DNA of 64,000 nucleotides, from NCBI RefSeq assembly GCF_000711725.1, contig NZ_JONP01000002.1:62001-126000 (forward strand), in the 5' to 3' direction. Positions 49,566-57,776 of this stretch are shown here, one piece after another (within the stretch, counting starts at the first letter, position 1; every line of letters begins with the position of its first letter). A program made the translations under genes and the position numbers. Source of the DNA: Roseomonas aerilata DSM 19363 (GTDB taxonomy: Bacteria > Pseudomonadota > Alphaproteobacteria > Acetobacterales > Acetobacteraceae). Below the pieces are notes generated by a model. The model was not told the DNA's origin. It did not search any database and saw only the letters and a list, made by a program, of their open reading frames with translations.

Positions 49566-50401
49566 GCAAGTCGCTCGCCCCCGCACAGAGCAGCCTTCGC
49601 TCCTGGCTGCTCGTCGCGCCGCTGCTTGTATTCCTGACCGCCTTCTTTCTCGTGCCGCTCGCCCAGGTGGCCGTCATGAGCGTGAGCGACCCCGAATGGG
49701 GCCTCGGCCATTACGTGGATATCGCGACGGATGGCTTTCATCTGCGCGTCCTGGGCGACACCTTCCTCACGGCCCTCATCGTCTCGCTCTGCTGCCTCCT
49801 CCTGGGGTTTCCCCTGGCCTATGCCATGGCGGCCGCGCCGCCGGGGCTGGCCGCCGCGATGATGGTGGTGGTGACGATGAGCTTCTGGACGAGCTTCCTC
49901 GTCCGCACCTATGCCTGGATGGTGCTGCTCGGCTCGCGCGGGCCTGTCGCGCATCTCTTCTCGTGGTTCGGGTTCACGGCGCCGGAGCTGCTCTTCACCC
50001 GCTTCAGCTCAACGGTGGCGATGACGCACATCCTGCTGCCCTACATGGTCCTCAGCCTCTACGGCGTGCTGAAGCGGATCGAGCCCTCGCTGCCGCGCTC
50101 GGCGGCCAGCCTGGGCGCACCGCCGTCCTTCGTCATCCGGCACGTCGTGCTGCCCCTGGCGGCGCCCGGCATCGTCAACGGCCTCACGCTCGTCTTCGTC
50201 CTCTGCCTCGGCTTCTACGTCACGCCCATCCTGCTCGGTTCCCCGCGGGAACAGATGGTGGCAGGCGTCATCGGCCAGCAGGTGGAGGAATTCCTTGCTT
50301 TCGGCGAGGCCTCGGCCATGGCGGTGGTCCTGCTCGCCAGCACACTGGTGGTGCTCGGCCTCTATCACCGCCGCTTCGGCCTCGACCGGCTCTGGGGCTG
50401 A
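49562..50401 (+). CDS. ABC transporter permease, PotB-like
   Basis: A 279-residue permease with six helices. The ATPase-contacting EAA loop is GVLKRIEPSLPRSAASLGAP. The first helix is WLLVAPLLVFLTAFFLVPLA and the 'TMSFWTSFLVRTYAWMVLLG' segment is typical of PotB-type subunits. The start is TTG 49562, which overlaps the receptor stop by 4 bases; the long open frame upstream has no membrane sequence. It pairs with the permease at 50406. Confidence 0.93.
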   Translation: MSKSLAPAQSSLRSWLLVAPLLVFLTAFFLVPLAQVAVMSVSDPEWGLGHYVDIATDGFHLRVLGDTFLTALIVSLCCLLLGFPLAYAMAAAPPGLAAAMMVVVTMSFWTSFLVRTYAWMVLLGSRGPVAHLFSWFGFTAPELLFTRFSSTVAMTHILLPYMVLSLYGVLKRIEPSLPRSAASLGAPPSFVIRHVVLPLAAPGIVNGLTLVFVLCLGFYVTPILLGSPREQMVAGVIGQQVEEFLAFGEASAMAVVLLASTLVVLGLYHRRFGLDRLWG

Positions 50402-50405
50402 CGCG

Positions 50406-51194
50406 ATGCGCCTGGCCCTGATCCTCTTCGGCGCGGTCGTGCTCGCCTTCGTGGCCATGCCGCTGCTCATCGTCGTGCCGATGTCCTTCAGCACCGCCGT
50501 CTCGCTCGAATTTCCGCCGCCGGGCTGGTGGACGGGCTACTACGCTGCCTATTTCAGCGATGCGCGCTGGACGACGCCCACCCTCAACAGCCTGGGCATC
50601 GCGGCCGCTGTCTCGGTGCTGACGGTCCTGCTGGTCACCCCCGCCACCTTCGCCGTGGTTCGCCACCGCTTCGTGGGGAAGGGGCTGGTGAACCTGGCGC
50701 TCATGCTGCCGCTGGCGGTGCCGCACATCGTCATGGCCATCGGCTACTACGCTTTCCTGGCCGATATCCGCCTGCTCCAGACCTTCCCGGGCATCGTCCT
50801 CGCGCACACCGCCCTCTCGGTTCCGCTCGCCTTCCTCGTCCTCTCGGCCAATCTCAAGGGTTTCGACCGCGGACTGGAGCGGGCGGCGCTCTCGCTCGGC
50901 GCGACGCCGGCGCGCACCTTCCTGCATGTCACCATGCCCGTGCTCTGGCCAGGCTTCGCGGCCGCCGCCCTCTTCGCCTTCGTGCAGAGCTTCGACGAGA
51001 CGGTGGTCGCCCTCTTCATCTCCGGCCGCGACACCGAGACCCTGCCGCGCAAGATGTTCGACAGCATCCGCACCACCGCCGACCCGGTGATCGCCGTTGT
51101 CTCCACCCTGCTCTTCGCCGCGGTTGCCGTGCTGGTCATCGCGCCCGTCCTCTGGCGCGCGGTGTCGCGCCGCCGATCGGAAGCCCGCCCGTGA
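50406..51194 (+). CDS. ABC transporter permease, PotC-like
   Basis: A 262-residue second permease with six helices. First helix ALILFGAVVLAFVAMPLLIV; PMSFSTAVSLEFPPPGWWTG is the usual PotC start; the EAA loop is RGLERAALSLGATPARTFLH. 'LFAFVQSFDETVVALFISG' near the end is the conserved PotC segment. ATG 50406 follows the first permease stop by 4 bases. Confidence 0.93.
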   Translation: MRLALILFGAVVLAFVAMPLLIVVPMSFSTAVSLEFPPPGWWTGYYAAYFSDARWTTPTLNSLGIAAAVSVLTVLLVTPATFAVVRHRFVGKGLVNLALMLPLAVPHIVMAIGYYAFLADIRLLQTFPGIVLAHTALSVPLAFLVLSANLKGFDRGLERAALSLGATPARTFLHVTMPVLWPGFAAAALFAFVQSFDETVVALFISGRDTETLPRKMFDSIRTTADPVIAVVSTLLFAAVAVLVIAPVLWRAVSRRRSEARP

Positions 51195-52267
51195 CCAAGC
51201 CCTACCTGGAGCTCGAGAACCTCGCCAAGAGCTATGACGGCCGCACGCATGCCCTGCACAGCGTGAACCTCTCGGTTGCCAAGGGCGAGTTCATCACCTT
51301 CCTGGGCCCCAGCGGCTCCGGCAAGACCACCACGCTCATGCTCATCGCGGGGTTCGAGGCGGCGAGCGAGGGCGAGATCCGGGTGAACGGCGCCTCCATC
51401 ACCCGCGTGCCGCCGCATCGGCGGGACATCGGCATCGTCTTCCAGAACTACGCCCTGTTCCCTCACCGCACGGCGTTGGGCAATGTCATGTTCCCCCTGC
51501 AGATGCGGAAGATGCCGAAGGCAATGGCGGCCGAGAAGGCGCGCGCCATGCTCGACCTCGTGGGGCTCGCGCGCTTCGCGGAGCGCCATCCCCGCGAGAT
51601 GTCGGGCGGCCAGCAGCAGCGCGTGGCCCTCGCCCGCGCCCTCGTCTTCGACCCCGCGCTCCTGCTACTCGACGAGCCGCTCGGCGCGCTGGACAAGAAC
51701 CTGCGCGAGGGGCTGCAGATCGAGATCAAGCGCATCCAGCGAGGCCTCGGCGTCACGACCATCTTCGTCACGCATGACCAGTCCGAGGCGATGGCCATGT
51801 CGGATCGCATCGTGGTGTTCGAGGGCGGCCGCATCCAGCAGGCCGGTGCGCCGCTCGAGGTCTATAACCGGCCGGCCAACGAGTTCGTGGCGCGCTTCGT
51901 GGGGGACAGCAACTTGCTGCCCATCCGCCTGACCGATCCGGCCGCCGGCCTTGGCGAGGTTGCAGGGATAGGGCCCGTTCGCGTACCAGCGCAGCCCGGC
52001 CGCCAGGCCGGAGACCGGGCGACGCTCCTCCTCCGCCCCGAAGCCTTCGGCCTGCCAAATGGGGAAGCCATCAATGCCTTTCGCATGCGGGTCGGAGCGG
52101 TCGTGCATTTCGGCGACAGCGCCCTTCTGATCGGCCGTGCCGGTGAGACGGACGTAAGAGCCCGGCTTCCGGGTCTTGCGGCGCAGGGCATCGCCGAAGG
52201 AACGGAGATCAGCCTCTCCTGGAGCCCCGTTTCGGCTCATCTCCTGCCGGCCGCGAAGGAGTCCTGA
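51191..52267 (+). CDS. ABC transporter ATP-binding protein, PotA-like
   Basis: A 358-residue importer ATPase. Walker A GPSGSGKTT (about 38-46), Q-loop FQNYALFPH, signature MSGGQQQRVALARAL, Walker B LLLLDEPLGALD, and H-loop FVTHDQSEA. The C-terminal part (about 245-358) is the TOBE domain with LLLRPEAFGLP. The start is GTG 51191, overlapping the permease stop by 4 bases. It powers the PotBC-like permease pair and closes the operon. Confidence 0.95.
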   Translation: MTKPYLELENLAKSYDGRTHALHSVNLSVAKGEFITFLGPSGSGKTTTLMLIAGFEAASEGEIRVNGASITRVPPHRRDIGIVFQNYALFPHRTALGNVMFPLQMRKMPKAMAAEKARAMLDLVGLARFAERHPREMSGGQQQRVALARALVFDPALLLLDEPLGALDKNLREGLQIEIKRIQRGLGVTTIFVTHDQSEAMAMSDRIVVFEGGRIQQAGAPLEVYNRPANEFVARFVGDSNLLPIRLTDPAAGLGEVAGIGPVRVPAQPGRQAGDRATLLLRPEAFGLPNGEAINAFRMRVGAVVHFGDSALLIGRAGETDVRARLPGLAAQGIAEGTEISLSWSPVSAHLLPAAKES

Positions 52268-52481
52268 CCGCCGCAACCCGGCATCCGGCGGGGATGGAAG
52301 CGCGACGACGCGCGGCACGCGCCGGCAGGAGGGCCAATCAGGCATCGAAGCGGACCGGGCCTGCGCGCAAGGAATGGCGGCTGCTCTTGTGAGCGGCCGC
52401 CGCAACCCGAAATGAGAGGCCCGCTCCTCTGATCGTCGCACAGCGATCGGCCACACCCGCACCAAAGGTCCCTCGCGCGCG

Positions 52482-53348
52482 ATGACGACGCTTCGCTTCC
52501 TTGTTGCCGAGAGCGAGACCGCGGAGGATCGCGAGCGGCGCCGGGCGAGCGTCGGGCGCAGCAGCGGCGAGACCTATCTCGGTACGCTCCGCGCGATCGT
52601 GCCGGATGCGGATTGCGAGCTGGCAAGGCCGGCGGAAGAGGGTGCGGCCGCGCCGGATGCCGCGGCGCTGAGCGGCTACGACGCCGTCTTCCTCACGGGC
52701 TCGCCGCTCCACGTCTACGACGACACGCCGGAGGTGCGCCGGCAGCTCGCCTTCATGCGCGACGTGTTCCGCTCCGGGACGCCCTCCTTCGGCTCCTGCG
52801 CCGGGCTGCAGGTGGCCACGGCCGCGGCCGGCGGCACGGTGCGAAGGAACCGGCGCGGCCACGAGGCCGCCTTTGCCCGCCGCATCACCGCAACCACGGA
52901 GGGGCGCGATCACCCGCTGCTGGCAGGCAGGCCTGCCGCCTGGGACGCTCTCGCCATCCATTCCGACGAGGTGGAGCGCCTGCCCGAGGGCGCGACGCTG
53001 CTGGCGGGAAACGGCGTGAGCGCGGTGCAGGCCGCCGAGATCCGGCATGAGGGGGGGATCTTCTGGGGCGTGCAGTACCACCCCGAGTTGCCGCTGGACG
53101 AGGCGGCGGCGGCGCTGCGCCGCCAGGCCGCAGACCTGATCGAGCAGGGGCTGGCGCGAGACGAGGCGGCCGTCGAGGCCTACGCCTCCCTGATCGAGGC
53201 GCTGCACCGGGAGCCGGAACGCCGCGACCTCGCCTGGCAACTCGGCCTCGATCCGCAGGTCACCGATGCGGACCGGCGGAGGACGGAGCTCCGCAACTTC
53301 ATCGAGCAGCTCGTGCGGCCGACACAGAGAGCGCGCGGCAGGGCCTGA
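52482..53348 (+). CDS. class I glutamine amidotransferase-like protein
   Basis: A 288-residue protein with a class I GATase fold. The nucleophile Cys lies in FGSCAGLQVATAA, the His-Glu pair in GVQYHPELPLDE, and an oxyanion-type VFLTGSPLHVYDD stretch precedes them. It resembles the GMP synthase glutaminase-like YfeJ/GuaA2 group, whose synthetase partner is usually unknown. A helical tail of about 80 residues follows the domain. No ribosome site is obvious before ATG 52482, and the 214 bases upstream show no other feature. It is convergent with the LOG-family gene. Confidence 0.9.
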   Translation: MTTLRFLVAESETAEDRERRRASVGRSSGETYLGTLRAIVPDADCELARPAEEGAAAPDAAALSGYDAVFLTGSPLHVYDDTPEVRRQLAFMRDVFRSGTPSFGSCAGLQVATAAAGGTVRRNRRGHEAAFARRITATTEGRDHPLLAGRPAAWDALAIHSDEVERLPEGATLLAGNGVSAVQAAEIRHEGGIFWGVQYHPELPLDEAAAALRRQAADLIEQGLARDEAAVEAYASLIEALHREPERRDLAWQLGLDPQVTDADRRRTELRNFIEQLVRPTQRARGRA

Positions 53349-53376
53349 TCTCCGCGGCCAGGGGCCAGCACGCGCG

Positions 53377-54168
53377 TCAAACCTCCTTGCCGCCCGGGGC
53401 AGCCACCTCCCCCAGCCCCTGTTTCACGAGGCAGGTCCAGGCGGACTCGGCGTCGGCGGCGAAGTGGAACAGCCCGAGATCGGCCGGCGCGATCATCCCG
53501 GCCTCCAGCAGGGCATCGAGGTTGACGACCGATCGCCAGTAACCCTCGTCCACGAGCACGATGGGCACCTTCTGCACCTTGTCGGTCTGCCGCAGCGTCA
53601 GCAGCTCGAACAGCTCGTCCAAGGTGCCGAAGCCGCCGGGAAACACCACCAGGGCATTGGCGCGCATCGCGAGGTGCATCTTGCGCAGCGCGAAGTAGTG
53701 GAAGCGGAAGGTCAGCTCCGGTGTCGAGTAGGCGTTCGGCTCCTGCTCGTGCGGCAGCATGATGTTGAAGCCGATCGAGGGCGCGCCCGCATCCCCCGCC
53801 CCGCGGTTGGCGGCCTCCATGATGCCCGGCCCGCCGCCCGTCGCGATCACGTTGTCCCGGATGCCGGACCGTCCCAGGAAGGCCCCGCCGCGCTCGGAGG
53901 CGATGCGCCCGAAGGCTCTGGCCTCGCTGTACCAGAAGGGATGCCGGCCAGGCCCGTCCTCCCGTACCCGCGCGCTGCCGAACACGACGATGGTCGAGCG
54001 CACCTGCCAGGCCCGCAGCGCCTCGTCGGCCTTGGCGAATTCGAGAAGGAAGCGGACCCCGCGCATGGAGGGGTTGAGGAGGAAGTCCGGATCGAGCACG
54101 GCAAGCCGGTAGGAGGGCGAGGCCAGTTGCGCCGCATTCGGCTTGGCGGGGGGCGGGCTATCGTTCAT
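53377..54168 (-). CDS. LOG-family (TIGR00730-type) Rossmann protein
   Basis: A 263-residue protein of the Lonely Guy/lysine decarboxylase-like family, some of which are cytokinin riboside 5'-monophosphate phosphoribohydrolases that cut AMP-type nucleotides. Motifs are TIVVFGSARV, ATGGGPGIMEAANRGAGDAG, the FHYFALRKMHL segment and the signature FPGGFGTLDELFELL. Long-form members with such an N-terminal extension of about 60 residues are common in proteobacteria and may have other nucleotide substrates. GGAGAA precedes ATG 54168. Confidence 0.92.
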   Translation of the reverse strand: MNDSPPPAKPNAAQLASPSYRLAVLDPDFLLNPSMRGVRFLLEFAKADEALRAWQVRSTIVVFGSARVREDGPGRHPFWYSEARAFGRIASERGGAFLGRSGIRDNVIATGGGPGIMEAANRGAGDAGAPSIGFNIMLPHEQEPNAYSTPELTFRFHYFALRKMHLAMRANALVVFPGGFGTLDELFELLTLRQTDKVQKVPIVLVDEGYWRSVVNLDALLEAGMIAPADLGLFHFAADAESAWTCLVKQGLGEVAAPGGKEV

Positions 54169-54379
54169 CGGTTCTCCGTATAGCGGGCTGCCCGCACCCC
54201 ATCCGTCAAGGCGGCGATGATGGTCGCGCGAAGCGCACCGCATCCACCAGGGCCTGCTGCGGCGAGAAGCATCCTCCCTACGGGCCGCGGCCGTCCAGGC
54301 AGAGGCGGGGGCCGCCCGGCGCCCCGTCGAGGCGCCGCATGAACGACGCGCCGCCAAGGGTCAGGCTCGAGGAGCAGCC

Positions 54380-54943
54380 CTACGCCGTCCCCACCTTCCG
54401 CCTCTCCGTCCGGGCGGCGAGGTAGGCGGCGACCGGCCCGGTGAGGGGAATGCGCCGCAGGTCATCGGCAGAGACGAGCCTGGCTCCCACGATCTCCCGA
54501 CCGTCGAACTCCAGCTCGGGCGGTTGCTCCAGCCGCAGCTCGAAGAAGTGCACCCGGTCGTGCCGGCCGTCCCAGAGGCCGGACAGCTCGCCCGCGGGCG
54601 CGAGGGCTCCGCAGACCAGGCCTACCTCCTCCGCCAGCTCGCGCCGCGCAGCCTCCTCGGGCGGCTCGCCGCGCCGGAGGCCGCCACCCGGGAAGTTCCA
54701 CTCGGCACGGTAGGACGAGCGCACCAGCAGCAGCGCCGACCCGACCCAGATCGCCACCAGGGCGCCCTCGTGATGGGGCCGCGACAGGTGCCACCAGGCC
54801 CGGGCCATGGGGAAGAGAGCCCTGTAGGCAAGGCGCCAGAGGACATCCACCGGCCAGCCGCGGGCGAGGCCGCGGCGCCCGGGTGAAGCGGCGGGCACTA
54901 TGTCCCATGTCCCGCCGGCCCAGGCCGACCGCGGATAGTTCAT
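54380..54943 (-). CDS. Nudix hydrolase
   Basis: A 187-residue protein with a complete Nudix box: GGGLRRGEPPEEAARRELAE continuing EVGLV, giving the G-x5-E-x7-RE-x-EE-x-G pattern that binds Mg and hydrolyses a nucleoside diphosphate-linked compound. The N-terminal 55 residues are Trp- and Arg-rich and include a short hydrophobic stretch (VLWRLAYRALFPMARAW) that may lie on the membrane. Substrate unknown. ATG 54943 was chosen because GAGGGGCGAG lies just upstream. Confidence 0.88.
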   Translation of the reverse strand: MNYPRSAWAGGTWDIVPAASPGRRGLARGWPVDVLWRLAYRALFPMARAWWHLSRPHHEGALVAIWVGSALLLVRSSYRAEWNFPGGGLRRGEPPEEAARRELAEEVGLVCGALAPAGELSGLWDGRHDRVHFFELRLEQPPELEFDGREIVGARLVSADDLRRIPLTGPVAAYLAARTERRKVGTA

Positions 54944-55140
54944 CTCGCCCCTCTCTCGCGCCAACGTTGCAACCTTCCGCCGGCCTCCCGGCGAGCACGA
55001 TAGGCGGCAGTTTCGATCTCCCCGCCGAGGTTGCCGCGCCACAAACGTTTCAGAAAGAGAAAAGATTACGCCCGGCGGCAGGTGGTCGACTTACTGGCCA
55101 TTGGTGAGAGCCGCATTGCGACGGCGCGGCGCCGCGCCCC

Positions 55141-55815
55141 TTACCCCGCAAGCATCGCGAAGGCCTCTTCAGCCATCGCGGGCGGCACGTGGTGGCCGCC
55201 GGCGAACTCGCGATAACGAACCTCATAACCTGCGCGCCGCAGGCGGGGCACGAGCCGGCGGCTGCAGCGGTCGATGGGCAGCACCTCGTCCGATATTCCG
55301 TGCGAGACGAAGATCAACGGCCACCCCACCGGCTCCGGCGGTGCCGCGAAGCCGGGGGAGAAGGCAATGGCGTGGGTGAAGAGGTCGCCATTCCCGATGG
55401 CGAGCGAGAGCGCGTAGGAGGCGCCGTCCGAGAAGCCGGCCAGCGCGATGCGCCGCGGATCGATGCCGTGCTGCCGGAAAACCTCCTCCAGCGCATGGTC
55501 CAGGAAGGCGACGTCCGGGCCGTAGCCGCCCATGATGACGTCCCAGGTCGGGCCGCGGCTCTCGGGCAGCAGCAAGATCGCACCCGGCGCGGCGGCCTCG
55601 ATCAGCCCGAGGGTTCCCGCCGCGCTGCCTCCTGCCCCGTGCAGCATGACAACCAGCGGCAGCGGGCCGGAAGCACCCTCCGGCACCTGCAGGATGCCGT
55701 CGCGCCCCGCGGCGAGGCCCAGCGCCCGGCGCCCCGGCACGCCCGGATTCCTTGCCTCCTCAGGGCGCGCCAGCAGCCGCCCCCGCGCCGCTTCGGCGCC
55801 GATGGTGCCACTCAT
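55141..55815 (-). CDS. alpha/beta hydrolase, phospholipase/carboxylesterase type
   Basis: A 224-residue esterase. The nucleophile elbow is LAGFSDGAS (Ser in GFSDG), the acid is Asp in SDEVLPID and the His in AGGHHVPP; the oxyanion strand is LPLVVMLHGAGGSAAGTLGL. This is the compact LpqC/YpfH-like layout. No signal peptide is seen, so it is cytoplasmic. The substrate is not predictable. The region upstream of the ATG contains a perfect 12-base palindrome that includes the ribosome binding site. Confidence 0.9.
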   Translation of the reverse strand: MSGTIGAEAARGRLLARPEEARNPGVPGRRALGLAAGRDGILQVPEGASGPLPLVVMLHGAGGSAAGTLGLIEAAAPGAILLLPESRGPTWDVIMGGYGPDVAFLDHALEEVFRQHGIDPRRIALAGFSDGASYALSLAIGNGDLFTHAIAFSPGFAAPPEPVGWPLIFVSHGISDEVLPIDRCSRRLVPRLRRAGYEVRYREFAGGHHVPPAMAEEAFAMLAG

Positions 55816-55820
55816 CGGGA

Positions 55821-55832
55821 AGGAACGTTCCT
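55821..55832. promoter_or_regulatory. perfect palindrome AGGAACGTTCCT at the esterase ribosome site
   Basis: A 12-base perfect palindrome ends 6 bases before the minus-strand ATG at 55815; the GAGGAA ribosome site overlaps it. It could be an operator or simply a chance palindrome. The remaining part of the 215-base gap up to 56030 shows nothing else. Confidence 0.3.
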
Positions 55833-56030
55833 CACCGGGGCCCCTCGGAGCCGAGGCGCGTTGCGGCGCCGGGCGGTGGGGAATTGCTGCTCATCACACC
55901 CGCTCCTGGCCGGGATGAACCGGCATTCCTGCGCCCGCCTGGGCTCCACCGTCTCACGACCCGGCCGAGCATGCGCGGCAGAGGCGTCGGCTCCACAACC
56001 TATGATGCTCCCGGCCCGGGCGCCGGGGCC

Positions 56031-57002
56031 TCAACCCCGCAGCGCCGGCAGCACCTTCTCACCGAAGGCCTCGATGAAGGCGCGCTGGCCGGTGCCGACA
56101 TTGTGCAGGTCGATGCTCTCGAACCCCAGCGCGGCGCACTCCCCCAGCCAGTCCACGAAGGCGGCAGGATCAGCCGAGATGCGCACGGCCTGGCGCATAT
56201 CCTCCGGCCGCACGAAGCGGGCGGCGGTCTCGAACTGGGCGGGCGAGCGCAACTCCCAGTTCACGTCGCTGCCGAGCAGGTTGAAGCGCCATTGCTCATG
56301 GGCCTGGCGCAGCGCTTCCTCCTCGGTGGCAGCAAGGCAGAGATCCACCTTCAGGTAGACCGGCTTGCCCTCGCCGCCGCCGCGGCGGAAGGCCTCGATC
56401 GTCCGCCGCAGCGTCGCGGGCTCCGTGCCGACCGTCAGCAGCCCGTCCGCCCAACCGCCGAGCCACTCCGCCGTCTTCTCGCTGGTGGCCGCCCCGACGA
56501 GGCGCGTGGCCTGCTCAGGGCGCGACCACAGGCGGGCCTCCACCACGCTCACCCGGCCGCGATGCGTCACGGTCTCGCCGGCCAGCAGGGCGCGCATGAT
56601 CTCCGCCCCTTCCTTCAGCCGGGCGTTGCGCTCCGCCTTTTCGGGCCAGGGCTGGCCGCTCACCGCCTCGTTCATCGCCTGCCCGCTGCCCAGCGCCACC
56701 CAGGGCAGGCGGCCCGGGAACATCGCCCCCAGCGTGGCGACGGCCTGGGCGAGGACGGCGGGACTGTAGCGCCAGCCGCCGGGCACGCTGATGACGCCGA
56801 ACTGCAGCCCTTTCGTCGCCTGCATCGCGGCCCCCAGCCAAGCCCAGGCGAAGCCGGAATGGCCCTGCGCCGGTGCCCAGGGCTGGAGGTGGTCGGAGGA
56901 AAAGGCCCCGTCGAACCCCGCCGCCTCGGCCTCCTGCACCAATTGCAGCAACTCGCCGGGCGGGAACTGCTCGTGGGAGATGTGATAGCTGAACCGCGTC
57001 AT
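56031..57002 (-). CDS. LLM-class flavin-dependent oxidoreductase (TIGR03885-like)
   Basis: A 323-residue luciferase-like TIM barrel. Family segments are FSYHISHEQFPPGELLQLVQ, GAFSSDHLQPWAPAQGHSGF, AWAWLGAAMQATKGLQFGV, MFPGRLPWVALGSGQAMNEA and GWADGLLTVG. These fit the TIGR03885 group, thought to use FMN and not F420 in proteobacteria. The substrate is unknown. ATG 57002 has GAGG 9 bases upstream; the frame continues further 5' without conserved sequence. Confidence 0.9.
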   Translation of the reverse strand: MTRFSYHISHEQFPPGELLQLVQEAEAAGFDGAFSSDHLQPWAPAQGHSGFAWAWLGAAMQATKGLQFGVISVPGGWRYSPAVLAQAVATLGAMFPGRLPWVALGSGQAMNEAVSGQPWPEKAERNARLKEGAEIMRALLAGETVTHRGRVSVVEARLWSRPEQATRLVGAATSEKTAEWLGGWADGLLTVGTEPATLRRTIEAFRRGGGEGKPVYLKVDLCLAATEEEALRQAHEQWRFNLLGSDVNWELRSPAQFETAARFVRPEDMRQAVRISADPAAFVDWLGECAALGFESIDLHNVGTGQRAFIEAFGEKVLPALRG

Positions 57003-57416
57003 CGCGGGCGACCTCGTTCGACATGGCCGCGGCACGCCGGGGGCGGCGCCACGGGAATTCCGGCCGCGCGGAGGGAACCCGGCGCCACACGGCCCGGGCC
57101 TCTCTCCGCCCCCAGGGCCGCCGATACCCGCTGCGTGCGGGCGCTGCATCCTCACCGGTCACGCCAAGCCCGGCACGACCTCCACCCCTCCCCGCCAGGG
57201 AGGAGCTCGCCGCGGCCGGGAGGCTTCGCCGGGCACCGCCCCGCGTCAGGCCCAGATCCGGCGCCGTGACGGGACTTATCGGCGGCGATGCGCGCCGGAC
57301 TTAACCTGTGAGAGCGGCAAGGGGGCGGCGGCGGGACTTCATGGAAGCGTGATCGCAATGCGCTCCCGGTTGGCGCCGCTCGCGCGCCCGCCGAGGGACC
57401 GACCATGGCGAGGGCC
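57003..57416. other. GC-rich gap between the LLM and receiver genes
   Basis: About 414 bases without a gene I can support. The sequence is GC-rich throughout, contains no AT-rich promoter-like stretch beyond 57276-57310 (ACTTATCGGCG and TTAACCTGTG), and open frames in it lack coding signals. The promoter for the LLM gene probably lies near its right-hand part. Confidence 0.4.
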
Positions 57417-57776
57417 TTAGGACGGAAGGGCGCGCTGGAGAGCGCGCGTGATCTCGCGCAGCGCCACCGGCTTCTCGCAGCGGGGCAGGTGGGCGTAGCG
57501 CTCGGGAAGGGAGCCGGCGTCGTAGCCGGTCGTGAGCACCACCGGGACATTCCGGCCCACCAGCAGGTCCACGACCGGCCAGATCATGCCCCCGCCCAGG
57601 TTCACGTCCAGCAGCGCGGCGTCGATCCGCTCCTCGCCCTCGGCCATGGCCAGCGCGGCCGGGACCGTGGCCACGGGGCCGAGCACCTCGGCCCCCTCCT
57701 CCGCCAGCGCCTCGGCGACCTCTTCGGCGATGTGGTACTCGTCCTCGACAACGAGGATCCGACGGTTATGGAGCAT
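57417..57776 (-). CDS. single-domain response regulator
   Basis: A 119-residue CheY-like receiver. The acidic pair is in LVVEDEYHIAEEV, the phospho-acceptor Asp in AALLDVNLGGG, Thr in VLTTGYD and Lys in PRCEKPV. Such receivers usually pass phosphate within HWE-kinase pathways. GGGAGGTGAG lies just before ATG 57776, which overlaps the end of the HWE kinase gene by 11 bases, so the two are cotranslated partners. Confidence 0.93.
   Translation of the reverse strand: MLHNRRILVVEDEYHIAEEVAEALAEEGAEVLGPVATVPAALAMAEGEERIDAALLDVNLGGGMIWPVVDLLVGRNVPVVLTTGYDAGSLPERYAHLPRCEKPVALREITRALQRALPS

Noticed and set aside
55031-55216. Small plus-strand frame with a basic RHKRFRKRKDYARRQ start
   Set aside because: It overlaps the esterase C-terminus, has no ribosome site and no recognisable family.
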